Origin: JAAYJM01 sp964498585
Lineage (GTDB): Bacteria; Bacteroidota; Ignavibacteria; Kapaibacteriales; UBA2268
Assembly: GCA_964498585.1 (NCBI GenBank)
Contig: CAZCHH010000018.1
Coordinates: forward strand, 1 to 54,019
DNA length: 54,019 bases
Direction: 5' to 3'
The notes below the pieces were generated by a model. It was given only the letters and a program-made list of their open reading frames with translations. It was not told the origin of the DNA and ran no database searches. Below, in pieces: positions 17,803-26,173 of the stretch (within the stretch, counting starts at the first letter, position 1; each line of letters opens with the position of its first letter). A program made the position numbers and the translations under genes.

Positions 17803-18621
17803 ATGAGCAAAAATGATGACGTAGTTAAGAAATATACAAAAAAGGGTCATATTTCAAAAGATTTTTACGACCAGGAATTAGAAAAACTGCATCACGAATT
17901 AGTCAAAATGCAGTACTGGATTAAAGGCAGGGGCTTGCGGGTAGTAATTCTTTTTGAAGGACGTGATGCTGCCGGCAAAGGTGGAGTAATAAAACGCATT
18001 ATTGAGCCGCTTAATCCTCGCGGGTGCCGTGTAGTCGCATTGGATAAACCATCGGACAAAGAACAAACCCAGTGGTATTTCCAAAGATACATTGCCCATC
18101 TGCCGTCTGCCGGTGAAATTGTTATTTTCGATAGAAGCTGGTATAACCGCGCCGGAGTGGAAAGAGTAATGGGATTTTGCACTGATGAAGAATACACTGA
18201 ATTTTTACGCGCCTGTCCCGAATTCGAAAAAATGCTTGTTCGCTCTGGAATTATTCTGCTTAAATATTGGTTCTCCGTAAGTGATGAAGAGCAGGAAAAA
18301 CGCTTCCGTGATAGAGCTACCGACCCCACAAGGCGCTGGAAGCTCTCTCCAACAGATATTGCTTCTTGGGATAAATGGGTAGAATATTCTAAAGCAAAAG
18401 ATGAAATGTTTCAACTGACAGATATTAAACAAGCTCCTTGGTTCAACGTTGATGGAGATGATAAAAAGAAAGCCAGACTAAATTGCATCGCTCATATTGT
18501 TAAAATGATTCCTTACAAAGATGTAACCCCAAAACCAATGGAACTTCCCACAAGAAAAATCAGCGAAAAATACATCCGTCCACCTCTTAACGAATTGACT
18601 TATGTGCCTGAGGTTTACTAA
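17803..18621 (+). CDS. ppk2: Polyphosphate kinase 2 family protein
   Basis: 272 aa, the normal length of a one-domain PPK2. The Walker A loop is GRDAAGKG (53-60), the lid region is NPRGCRVVALDKPSDKEQ (71-88), and Walker B is VIFDRSWYNRAG (107-118). The C-terminal part has RFRDRATDPTRRWKLSPTD and APWFNVDGDDKKKARLN. These are the conserved blocks of PPK2 enzymes that move phosphate between polyphosphate and nucleoside di- or triphosphates in the cytosol. The DPTRRWKLSPTD block fits class I (nucleoside diphosphate phosphorylation). It is translationally linked to rlmB upstream. No ppk1 or exopolyphosphatase gene lies in the window. Confidence 0.92.
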   Translation: MSKNDDVVKKYTKKGHISKDFYDQELEKLHHELVKMQYWIKGRGLRVVILFEGRDAAGKGGVIKRIIEPLNPRGCRVVALDKPSDKEQTQWYFQRYIAHLPSAGEIVIFDRSWYNRAGVERVMGFCTDEEYTEFLRACPEFEKMLVRSGIILLKYWFSVSDEEQEKRFRDRATDPTRRWKLSPTDIASWDKWVEYSKAKDEMFQLTDIKQAPWFNVDGDDKKKARLNCIAHIVKMIPYKDVTPKPMELPTRKISEKYIRPPLNELTYVPEVY

Positions 18622-19428
18622 TGATTAATTATTAATGATTAGTGATTAATTGTTAATTGTTAGAAAAGAAATTTTTTATGTCATTCCGAACCCCAGATAA
18701 AGCAAATGCTTCATTATAAAGGAGATGACATAATTCTAATTAAATTTTTGTAATAAAAAAATTTTAATAAGGTAATAAGGTTTATTGATTTTTGGTGCTT
18801 ATTTGCTACTAAGGTTTTCAAAAAAAAATAAGGTTTTTAATTTTTTAGCTCAAATTATTCTTTTAAAAAAAATCTAAACCTTATTTTTATATTAAACCTT
18901 AGTAGAAAATTATCAACTTGGTGAAAAAACCTTATTAGCTTATTTTATATATGCTTAATAGAATAATACTAAAATTTTTAGTAGCGATGTCATTGGTAAG
19001 AAAAGTGAGGAATCTCAAGCTTTGTGGTAGCAATGACTTTTGAGATTACTTACTACGCTTCGATATGACATCATTAATTACAATGCTGACATATGCCAGA
19101 ATCCATCTTGCTTTTTAGTCATTAGTTGTTAGTAAAGATACTAATGACAAATGACCTAAAAAAACTATTTTAAAGATGGATTCTGACATCCGTCAGAATG
19201 ACACGGAAAATAATGTCATTTCCATTTAAATAAAGGTCTTCCTTTATCGGGGGGTTAGAATGACAAACAAAGATGTTATTGGCAAACGAAGTGAGGAATC
19301 TAAAGTTTTGTGGTAGCAATGACTAGTGAGATTTCTCGCTACGCTTCGATATGGCACTCTTTTATTGAGCTTGTTCTTTTCATTTCGATATTAATTATAA
19401 TTTTATTCACTTTTTTGGAGTTTAGGTT
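18622..19428. repeat. 807-bp intergenic region made of dispersed repeats
   Basis: No gene. It holds: an AT low-complexity tract (18622-18662); a copy of the CCCCAGATAAAGCAAATGCT unit (about 18691-18731); MITE-like element copy 1 (18766-18944); two copies of a fold-back built from GTCATTGGTAAG / GCTACGCTTCG (18987-19072 and 19267-19352); and a ~105-bp hairpin with arms near 19087-19108 (CATATGCCAGAATCCATCTT) and 19170-19192 (AAGATGGATTCTGACATC) enclosing an inner AGTCATTAGTTGTTAGTA / TACTAATGACAAATGACC pair. The same hairpin recurs at 53920-54019. Confidence 0.75.
18766..18944. mobile_element. MITE-like element, copy 1 (179 bp)
   Basis: Three nested inverted-repeat pairs: outer AATAAGGTAATAAGGTT (18766-18782) with AACCTTATTAGCTTATT (18928-18944), one mismatch; middle CTACTAAGGTTT (about 18806-18817) with AAACCTTAGTAG (18894-18905); inner AAAAATAAGGTTT (about 18824-18836) with AAACCTTATTTTT (18876-18888). 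All six arms share the core TAAGGTT or its complement. A second copy with the same architecture is at 42120-42293; spacers between arms are poorly conserved. No coding capacity. No clear flanking duplication at this copy. Confidence 0.6.
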
Positions 19429-20634
19429 ATGAAATTTTTACATTCTTTTAGTTTACTAGTATTGGTTAATTTGATTTTGATTAACCCAGTTTCTGCTCAA
19501 TCGGGTTGGGAAAACTTGGCGCCACATCCAAACCCTCCGGGAGTTGCTACTATGGCATCAGTCAATGGAAAAATTTATATTTTATCTGGTTCTGGTTCTG
19601 CATCAGGCGTTCAGATAAATACATATATGTATGACCCTGAAACAAATGAATGGTCTCAAAAAGCAAAAATTCCGCAAGCATGTTACTGGGCTACTGCAAA
19701 TGCTTCCAACGGAAAAATCTATGTGATGGGAGGCGGGCATCCCTATCCCGGCAAAAGTTATAATTTCATTTATGACCCAATAGCTGACAGTTGGTCAGAC
19801 GGAGATACTCTCATAACTCCGAGAATGTATCATAGTTCAGCTGAATTAAACGGTAAAATATATTTAATTGGAGGACAAAACGGAAATCCGGTTGAATACT
19901 ACTTCGATGAATATGATACTCAAACTAATCAATGGACCCGTAAAGAAAATAATTTGCATAATATGGCTTGGTACTGTTCTTTGGCGAGTTTAGGAAATAA
20001 AATTTATAGAATTGGAGGCGGCGGAGCTCCAAATTACGTTACAACTTATTTTGAATGTTTTGATACTGAAAATAATTCATGGACTCAGATGCCGGATATG
20101 AAAACAAAATTCCATGCTTCTGTTGCTTTAACTCATAATAATAAAATGTATTTAATAGGTGGTAACGCAAATGGTATTGATTCCGATACTATATTTGGAT
20201 ATTATCCGGAAATAGAAGAATGGGTTCCTGAATTGATAAAACTTCCTCAACCAAGAGTTTATCACAGAGGAGTGATATGTGATGATTATATTTATATTTA
20301 TGGTGGACAAAATACACAAAGCGACCCAATTGAAGGTACATTAATCAGAATGCATTTAGGTGGAAGTGATGTAAAAATTAATGAAAATGAACAAAATATC
20401 AGAATATTTCCTAATCCGTCAAACGGTATATTTTATATAGATTTAAATTCATCATTGAGTTTGCAGTGCGATATAAAACTGTTTGACCTTTTTGGAAATA
20501 TTATTGATTGTAAAATTGAACCAAGTTCCGAAAATCAAATTGTAGTAACTACCAATAACATTGAGAAAGGATTATATTTCGTTAAAATATCAAATTCCAA
20601 TTTCGTTAAGGTATTAAAAGTTATTATAAATTAA
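19429..20634 (+). CDS. Kelch-repeat T9SS cargo protein
   Basis: 401 aa. The signal peptide ends at VSAQ (residue ~24). Residues ~28-310 form a Kelch beta-propeller of about six blades: repeated NGKIY(I/V/L)(L/M/I)GG strands followed by Y(D/N)P..N.W (NGKIYILSGSGS, NGKIYVMGGGHP, NGKIYLIGGQNG, NKIYRIGGGGAP, NKMYLIGGNANG, DYIYIYGGQNT). The last ~75 residues are a T9SS type A sorting domain (IRIFPNPSNGIFYIDL ... FDLFGNII ... EKGLYFVKISN). Kelch propellers mediate binding; there is no galactose-oxidase copper site that I can see. The gene is preceded by GGAG 9-13 nt before the ATG. It stands alone after a repeat-filled gap. Confidence 0.9.
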   Translation: MKFLHSFSLLVLVNLILINPVSAQSGWENLAPHPNPPGVATMASVNGKIYILSGSGSASGVQINTYMYDPETNEWSQKAKIPQACYWATANASNGKIYVMGGGHPYPGKSYNFIYDPIADSWSDGDTLITPRMYHSSAELNGKIYLIGGQNGNPVEYYFDEYDTQTNQWTRKENNLHNMAWYCSLASLGNKIYRIGGGGAPNYVTTYFECFDTENNSWTQMPDMKTKFHASVALTHNNKMYLIGGNANGIDSDTIFGYYPEIEEWVPELIKLPQPRVYHRGVICDDYIYIYGGQNTQSDPIEGTLIRMHLGGSDVKINENEQNIRIFPNPSNGIFYIDLNSSLSLQCDIKLFDLFGNIIDCKIEPSSENQIVVTTNNIEKGLYFVKISNSNFVKVLKVIIN

Positions 20635-20937
20635 GAGTTCAACTTTCCTAGATATTGTAAGTGTATGCAATATAAAAAAATATATATAAGAGTGTTTAAG
20701 TGTTTAAATCAAATATAATACACCTCCCCTTTCCCCTCCTTATTAGGAGGGGAACGCTAAAACACAGAACAGTTCTTATTCCCCTCCTAAAAAGGAGGGG
20801 CAGGGGAGGTGTTAAAAGGTTTTATGAGCAAAAGTAGTGTTTTCTAAGAATTTTTATATATAATCCTACCTGTAATGCACTACAACTCTGTATTCTTTTT
20901 CTTTTATTAATTAAGAAAGTTAAATTAGGAGCTTATA
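20635..20937. repeat. Intergenic region with C/G-rich fold-back element
   Basis: 303 bp. The notable content is the fold-back at 20720-20812. The left arm starts ACACCTCCCCTTTCCCCTCC and contains its own small palindrome (CCTTATTAGG); the right arm mirrors it and ends GGGGAGGTGT. It stands out sharply from the A/T-rich surroundings. A half copy lies at 44197-44226. The remaining sequence shows nothing I can assign except the AGGAG ribosome site of the next gene. Confidence 0.75.
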
Positions 20938-22935
20938 ATGAAATATTTTTTGTTTACCTTATTGTTTTTATTCAATTTATCTCTACTTAATTCACAAACA
21001 ATAGTCAGCACTCAACCTGAATTAAGAAATGTTGTTTTGGAAGAATATACCGGATTAAATTGTGTTAATTGTCCTCAGGGGCATTTGCTGGCTGAAAATG
21101 TTGCTAAAAAATTTCCCGGCAGAGTATCAATTATTAATATTCATCAAGGACATTATGCAATACCTAAATCCGGTGACCCTGATTTCAGAACTAAATGGGG
21201 AGATGATTTAGCTAATTTGTTTTCTGTGAATTCATACCCTTCGGCAACAATTAACAGGATGAAGTACAATGGAAATGCTCTTATAAATAGGGGTGATTTC
21301 CTTGCATTTTCGATGGATAGCGTATTGAACGGTTCATTTAGTCCGGTCAATATTGCAGCGAAAACTAAATGGAACGAAACAACTCAGGAGATTGAAATCT
21401 ATGTTGAAGTATATTTCACAACAGGTGTTCCGAACCAGCCAAAATTGAATATTGTATTTCTTGAAAGTGGTATCCCGGGCTATCAGTCAGGGGCGCCAAG
21501 CTTACCATATATCCACAATCATATTCTTAGAGATATGATTACAGGCCAATGGGGTGAGGATTTGGATAATTTTTCTGAAGGTTCATTTTTCTCAAAAACT
21601 TATAAATACAAACCTGATTCCGGGTGGAATCTTGATAGTAGTGTATTTGCTATTTTTATTTCACAATCCGACAAGAAAAATATTTATACTGGTATAGAAA
21701 TTCAATGTATTACTCCAAACCTTGTTATTAACTCTCAATCTAATGCTGTTGGGGTAATATCTCAGAATAATCCATTCAGAAAAGTTTATAGTATAAAAAA
21801 TCAATCTGATAATGATATTACAATTGCTCTTCAAACAAGAAAATCGGAAAGGACGCCAGACGGCTGGTCAATAATAGTTGAGAACAATGAAACAGAGTTT
21901 TTGTTAACACCGGGAAATTCAAAAGATTTGGGAATCAGAATAGAACAAGGTTCAACAAAAGGTATTGGTGATGCTATAATTGAATTTACTGAAAAAGATA
22001 ATCCAAAACATCCGGTCTATTCTTTTCAGATGATAGCTATTTCATCAGAACTTGACTATATTGAAGTAAATGATGGTTCTAAGCCAACAGGGATTTTATC
22101 AGAAATATCTCCCCATTTTGTCTCAATTGATTATGAATTATTTAAAGAAGTCAAAAGTGAATTGAATGAACTACATATTATTATGTGGAATACCGGAACA
22201 GGTAACGAATTAACAGCTGAAAATGCAACAATAATTGATAGTTTTTTAAATAAATCAATTAGAGTTCTATTTAACGGCTCAGTTGCAATTCCGAAATTAG
22301 TTATATCTGAGCCAAATCATAAACTGCTTTCAACTTTAGGAATTACTTTTGTTACAGGTAGCGATATAATTGCTAATACATATAATTTAATAGGAGTTAC
22401 AGGAGACCCAGTAGGAGATGGAATTAACATTAACGCAATAACAAGAGCAAATTTAGGGAGCTTTCTTGAACCAATGACAATTACCAATAATAAAATTGCT
22501 TTCCCTGTTTTCATAGCCGAAGGTTCGGATAAAGTAGTTAGTGTAAGGTCGCTTACATCGAACTCCAAAGCAATTTATTTAAGTTTTTTCCTTGATGCAA
22601 TAACAGATAACGATTTAAAAAAGCAATTAATAGATAAATGTATAAATTGGCTTGCTCAACCAGATGACGTTGACGATTCGGAAAATAATGACAAACAAAT
22701 GATTGTTTATCCAAATCCTGCTAATGGGGCTTTTTATTTATATAACTATGGATTTCAAAAAATCGTTGATTTTGAACTGTATGATTTGGAGGGTAATGTC
22801 TATAGAATATTAGCACAAACAAATGATTCCAATTTTTATTATTTTTCAACCGAAAATTTAGTTTCAGGTAATTACTTTTTAGTTGCAAATTCAGAGCAGG
22901 GGAGAATTATCAGGAATATAATAATTATAAAATAA
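20938..22935 (+). CDS. Omp28-like thioredoxin-fold T9SS cargo protein
   Basis: 665 aa. The signal peptide ends near LNSQ (residue 20). Residues ~30-260 match the Omp28-related outer-membrane family: VVLEEYTGLNCVNCPQGH with a C42-x2-C45 pair in a thioredoxin-like position, then IHQGHYA, WGDDLANLFSVNSYPSATINR. Residues ~265-360 form an Ig/FnIII-like domain (IVENNETEFLLTPGNSKDLG). Residues ~370-570 have an alpha/beta pattern (ELHIIMWNTGTGNELTAENATIIDSF) suggesting a class I glutamine amidotransferase-like or similar Rossmannoid domain, without a clear catalytic set. The last ~75 residues are a T9SS sorting domain (MIVYPNPANGAFYL ... FELYDLEGNVY). The CxxC implies a redox or metal role at the cell surface, unproven. 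AGGAGC precedes the start. Confidence 0.87.
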   Translation: MKYFLFTLLFLFNLSLLNSQTIVSTQPELRNVVLEEYTGLNCVNCPQGHLLAENVAKKFPGRVSIINIHQGHYAIPKSGDPDFRTKWGDDLANLFSVNSYPSATINRMKYNGNALINRGDFLAFSMDSVLNGSFSPVNIAAKTKWNETTQEIEIYVEVYFTTGVPNQPKLNIVFLESGIPGYQSGAPSLPYIHNHILRDMITGQWGEDLDNFSEGSFFSKTYKYKPDSGWNLDSSVFAIFISQSDKKNIYTGIEIQCITPNLVINSQSNAVGVISQNNPFRKVYSIKNQSDNDITIALQTRKSERTPDGWSIIVENNETEFLLTPGNSKDLGIRIEQGSTKGIGDAIIEFTEKDNPKHPVYSFQMIAISSELDYIEVNDGSKPTGILSEISPHFVSIDYELFKEVKSELNELHIIMWNTGTGNELTAENATIIDSFLNKSIRVLFNGSVAIPKLVISEPNHKLLSTLGITFVTGSDIIANTYNLIGVTGDPVGDGININAITRANLGSFLEPMTITNNKIAFPVFIAEGSDKVVSVRSLTSNSKAIYLSFFLDAITDNDLKKQLIDKCINWLAQPDDVDDSENNDKQMIVYPNPANGAFYLYNYGFQKIVDFELYDLEGNVYRILAQTNDSNFYYFSTENLVSGNYFLVANSEQGRIIRNIIIIK

Positions 22936-23812
22936 AGGGAGTTCTAAAAATTATATATTCAGATAACCTTACCTAATAACGATAATAAAAGAGTGTGGAG
23001 TTTTGCTTCGTAAAGAATAATTGCGCTTTTTATCTCCATAATAAATTATGGAGTTACTCTAATTATTAGAATAATTCCTAAATTTATTTAGGAGTTATAA
23101 GTATGCTATTTTGTGAATTTACATTATTTTTAATATCAGATCTTTATTAAATGCGAAATAGCAAAATACAAGGCAACATGAGTTCTGAAGGTGAGATAAT
23201 AAGATTAAATGAATTCTCTGTTAAAAGTGTTATTTCCTTTTTTCGCAGAAATAAAGAATCGTTTGGATAAACTGTTTCCTCTTTCCGATGAAGTAAAGTA
23301 AGGTGGAAATGATTCATCGGAAAGTGGAAATGGTTCATCGGAAGGTTTATTTGCTTTTTTCAACATTAGAAATTGTCAAATAGGAAGCTATATTTACCAA
23401 CTTAGAATCTGTGTCTGCGTTTTCGCTTATATGTCTAAATATATGTATTCTGATACTTACTTCATCAAATCCGCTCGCCTTTGTTTTCTTTAGCGTTACA
23501 TAGCTGTCCTTAAGTTATTCCTCGTCTAACAGACTTGCAAGTGATGTAAATCTGTAGCTCGGTTTATCTTTCGATACCTTGCTTATTTGCAATAAGGAAA
23601 CGTAAACGAATCTTGAATTCAAGCACGGTTCTGTGAGGGTGGCATATTAATTGATATGACATACATATATTTAGACACGTAAGCGGACACAGACTATGAT
23701 GGAGTTTAAGTTAGTAAATATAGCTCCCTACTCGACAAAACACTATTACATAGCAAATTGTTTTGTAATTGAATAATTTGTTGATTCTTAACAAATTAAT
23801 TTATTGGAATCG
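22936..23812. other. 877-bp intergenic region with hairpins and a long inverted-repeat element
   Basis: No convincing gene on either strand. From left to right: two adjacent small hairpins (CTCCATAA/TTATGGAG near 23032-23051, then one built on TTCCTAAAT/ATTTAGGA near 23073-23095); a hairpin TTTCCGATGAA (23282-23292) / TTCATCGGAAA (23313-23323) overlapping a two-copy ~21-bp tandem repeat (GTGGAAATGRTTCATCGGAA, 23303-23342); and the element at 23373-23740 described separately. A 63-codon frame on the minus strand (23147-23338) is generated by the tandem repeat. Confidence 0.65.
23373..23740 (+). mobile_element. Element with ~80-bp inverted arms; 3' part resembles a group II intron end
   Basis: The left arm (about 23373-23453) and right arm (about 23655-23740) are imperfect inverted repeats sharing AGCTATATTTAC, AACTTA, CTGTGTC and TGTCTAAATATATGTAT in matching order. 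The ~200-bp core ends with AGCACGGTTCTGTGAGGG (from 23622), the form seen at the 3' half of group II intron domain V and the start of domain VI, and the right arm ends CTCCCTACTCGAC, which fits a domain VI 3' strand with a bulged A 7 nt before an AC 3' end. The 5' half of domain V is not recognisable and there is no reverse transcriptase. It could instead be a fold-back element. Confidence 0.35.
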
Positions 23813-24529
23813 TTAATTTTTCTTTTTAAAAAAGGAAGAAAACTTTAATTTCCAAACTAAGAAAATGGCTTCCCATATAATTTTTTTGTTCATTTTAGAA
23901 ATACCACTTCTTCTATCGATAAAGATAATAGGAATTTCTTTTATATTGCCCTTATTTTTCCAAACCTTATAATTCATTTCAATTTGGAATCCATAGCCAT
24001 TAGATGTAATTGAATTGAGGTCAATTTTTCTAAGAGAATCAGCACGGAAGCATTTATATCCGCCAGTAGCATCTTTGATAGGCATTCCAGTAATAATCCT
24101 AGTGTAAATATTAGCACCATAACTTAAAATTAAGCGGCGAAGAGGCCAATTTACAACATTGACACCGGAAATATAGCGTGAACCAATCACTAAATCAAAT
24201 TCTTTAATTTGCTCAATGAAATTTGGCAGTTCTTCTGGGTCATGAGAAAAATCGGCATCCATTTCTAAAATAGCTTCATAATTTCTATCAAGAGAAAACC
24301 TGAAACCATCGCAATATGCGGTTCCCAGTCCCATTTTCCCCGGTCTTTTAAGCAGAAAAATCCTGTTATCGTTTGCCATCATTTTCTCTACTGTCTGAGC
24401 AGTACCATCTGGTGAATTATCATCAACAACCAGAACGTGTATTTCTGGCATAACATCGTGAATTTTATTGATAATGCGTTCTATATTATCAATTTCATTA
24501 TAAGTCGGAATAATAACAATAGATTTCAT
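23813..24529 (-). CDS. Polyprenol-phosphate mannosyltransferase-like GT2
   Basis: 238 aa, the size of a soluble Dpm1-type enzyme with no C-terminal membrane domain. Family 2 glycosyltransferase motifs: VIIPTYNE at the N-terminus, VVDDNSPDGT (35-43), KMGLGTAYCDGF (65-76) and the metal-binding DAD at 91-93 (LEMDADFSHDPEEL), then IGSRYISG (115-122). Such enzymes move mannose or glucose from the nucleotide sugar to undecaprenyl or dolichyl phosphate at the cytoplasmic face. The ATG follows directly on the TAA of the sugar transferase gene (TAAATG), so the two are one operon and likely serve the same glycan or lipid-sugar pathway. Confidence 0.9.
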   Translation of the reverse strand: MKSIVIIPTYNEIDNIERIINKIHDVMPEIHVLVVDDNSPDGTAQTVEKMMANDNRIFLLKRPGKMGLGTAYCDGFRFSLDRNYEAILEMDADFSHDPEELPNFIEQIKEFDLVIGSRYISGVNVVNWPLRRLILSYGANIYTRIITGMPIKDATGGYKCFRADSLRKIDLNSITSNGYGFQIEMNYKVWKNKGNIKEIPIIFIDRRSGISKMNKKIIWEAIFLVWKLKFSSFFKKKN

Positions 24530-25942
24530 TTATGTTTGTCCGTGTCCTTTTATTACTAAAAATACTGTTCTAAATATAATTTCTAAATCAAGTTTTAAAG
24601 AAAAATTTTCGATATAATAAAAATCATCTTTCAGTCTGTTTTCAATTTCTTCTTGTGTTTCTTCATAAACGCTATAACGAACCTGATTCCAACCGGTTAA
24701 TCCTGGACTTGCTTTCAATCTTCGTCTATAAAATGAGACCAATTTACTGTATTTTTCAACAAATATTGGCCTTTCTGGGCGGGGTCCAACTAAACTCATT
24801 TCACCAATTAAAATATTATAAAATTGAGGGACTTCGTCCAAATGTGATTTCCTTAAAAATTTACCAAAAGCAGTTACACGGGAATCACCTACTGTTGCCC
24901 ATTGAGGTCCGTCTTTTTCTGCGTTTTCTATCATAGAACGATATTTATAAAGAGTAAATATTTTACCGTTTTTACCTACTCTTTCTTGCTTGTATAGCAT
25001 TGGCCCTTTTGAATCTAACTTCACAATAATTCCAATCAATAGCCAAATTGGTAATCCAAGCACTAATACAATTATGCTGAAAATAATATCAATAAATCTT
25101 TTACAAAACTTCTGCCACGGTGCAATTAGCTGTGGTGATATTTCGATTAAAGGTATTCCATATAGTGCTAAAGTTTTAACCTGGCCGGTAAATATGTCAT
25201 AAATATCTGGAATAATTTTTACAGTAACTCCTTTTGTGTCGCACATCGTAACTATATACATAAGGAGCTTCTGGGCAGTTTTTTCCGCAGAAATTAAAAC
25301 TTCTTCCGGCTTTAAATTATCTATAATTTTTTCTAAGTTATCAATACTACCTTTTGTTAGTTCAGATAATGGATTATTTTCTATTACATTGTTTTCTAAA
25401 AATATAACACCAATTGTTTTATAACCCCAGGATTTTGATTTTAATATTCTGTTATGTAAATCAATAACTTTATTATATGAACCAATAATAATAGCCGGAA
25501 CTGACACAATTCCTTTAATTCGCAATTTAATCTGAATACGTCTCGCAAAAAATCTACCAGTGCAAACTGATAAACTTAATACAACAAAGAATATTAAAAA
25601 AAGTAATCTCGGAGATTTGCTACTATCTAAAAAAACAAAAAAGAAAATGATTAATGTGCCAATAACAGAAGTTTTTAATATTGTGAATATTTCATCGAAC
25701 GGAGAGCGTATATACCAATTTTTATATAATCCAGTGAGCCAAAATAATATAATCCAATAAATTAACAATGCGATTAATGGTGCTACAAATTCAAAAAAAC
25801 CATATTGAATTGTTGTTTCAAACCATCCCGATTCAAATCTAATGAAGAATTGGATAAAATAACTTATTGAAATAGATATAATATCAGCAATAAGTTGAAT
25901 AATTGATGATGAATAATTAGATTTTATTATATTACTTTTCAT
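24530..25942 (-). CDS. Polyprenyl glycosylphosphotransferase (WbaP/EpsL-type sugar transferase)
   Basis: 470 aa. Four to five membrane helices lie in residues ~10-120, followed by a Rossmann-like CoA-binding domain (~150-260, FLENNVIE ... VLISAEKTAQ), another membrane hairpin (~285-305, IDIIFSIIVLVLGLPIWLLI) and the conserved catalytic C-terminus: KRFIDIIFS, LYKQERVGKNGKIFTLYKYRSM, LRKSHLDEVPQFYNIL, MSLVGPRPERP, SPGLTGWNQV. This family starts polysaccharide repeat units by moving sugar-1-phosphate onto undecaprenyl phosphate in the inner membrane. The sugar cannot be read from sequence. It is followed without a gap by the GT2 gene at 23813-24529. Only these two glycan genes are here; the GT4 at 48293 is far away. 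Confidence 0.92.
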   Translation of the reverse strand: MKSNIIKSNYSSSIIQLIADIISISISYFIQFFIRFESGWFETTIQYGFFEFVAPLIALLIYWIILFWLTGLYKNWYIRSPFDEIFTILKTSVIGTLIIFFFVFLDSSKSPRLLFLIFFVVLSLSVCTGRFFARRIQIKLRIKGIVSVPAIIIGSYNKVIDLHNRILKSKSWGYKTIGVIFLENNVIENNPLSELTKGSIDNLEKIIDNLKPEEVLISAEKTAQKLLMYIVTMCDTKGVTVKIIPDIYDIFTGQVKTLALYGIPLIEISPQLIAPWQKFCKRFIDIIFSIIVLVLGLPIWLLIGIIVKLDSKGPMLYKQERVGKNGKIFTLYKYRSMIENAEKDGPQWATVGDSRVTAFGKFLRKSHLDEVPQFYNILIGEMSLVGPRPERPIFVEKYSKLVSFYRRRLKASPGLTGWNQVRYSVYEETQEEIENRLKDDFYYIENFSLKLDLEIIFRTVFLVIKGHGQT

Positions 25943-26118
25943 AACTTCTCAATCAATTAGATTGAGTCAATCTTTCAATAATTATTTTAATTTTAATATT
26001 TTTAAAATTCAATATAAACGTTCAAAACAAATTTAATTGTTTAAATTTTAAAATAAATAATTTACTAAATTAATAATTTAGAAGAAATCTTGCTATTATT
26101 ATTTGAATTATTGCATAA

Positions 26119-26154
26119 AAAAATCCGATGCTCAAAAACGAGCATCGGATTTTT
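26119..26154 (-). terminator. Strong terminator after the giant gene 26174-32212
   Basis: 15-bp perfect inverted repeat (AAAAATCCGATGCTC, 26119-26133, with 26140-26154) with a 6-nt loop, followed on the minus strand by T7. It begins 20 bp past the stop codon. Confidence 0.9.
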
Positions 26155-26173
26155 AATTTAATTAAAGCTAAGC

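Noticed and set aside
17057..18432. Several minus-strand frames of 66-145 codons opposite rlmB and ppk2
   Set aside because: They are antisense shadows in less A/T-biased DNA; the plus-strand genes have complete family motifs.
23373..23740. Retron msr-msd with a1/a2 inverted ends
   Set aside because: The inverted arms suggested it, but no reverse transcriptase gene lies on either side; flanking genes are an Omp28-like cargo and a glycosyltransferase.
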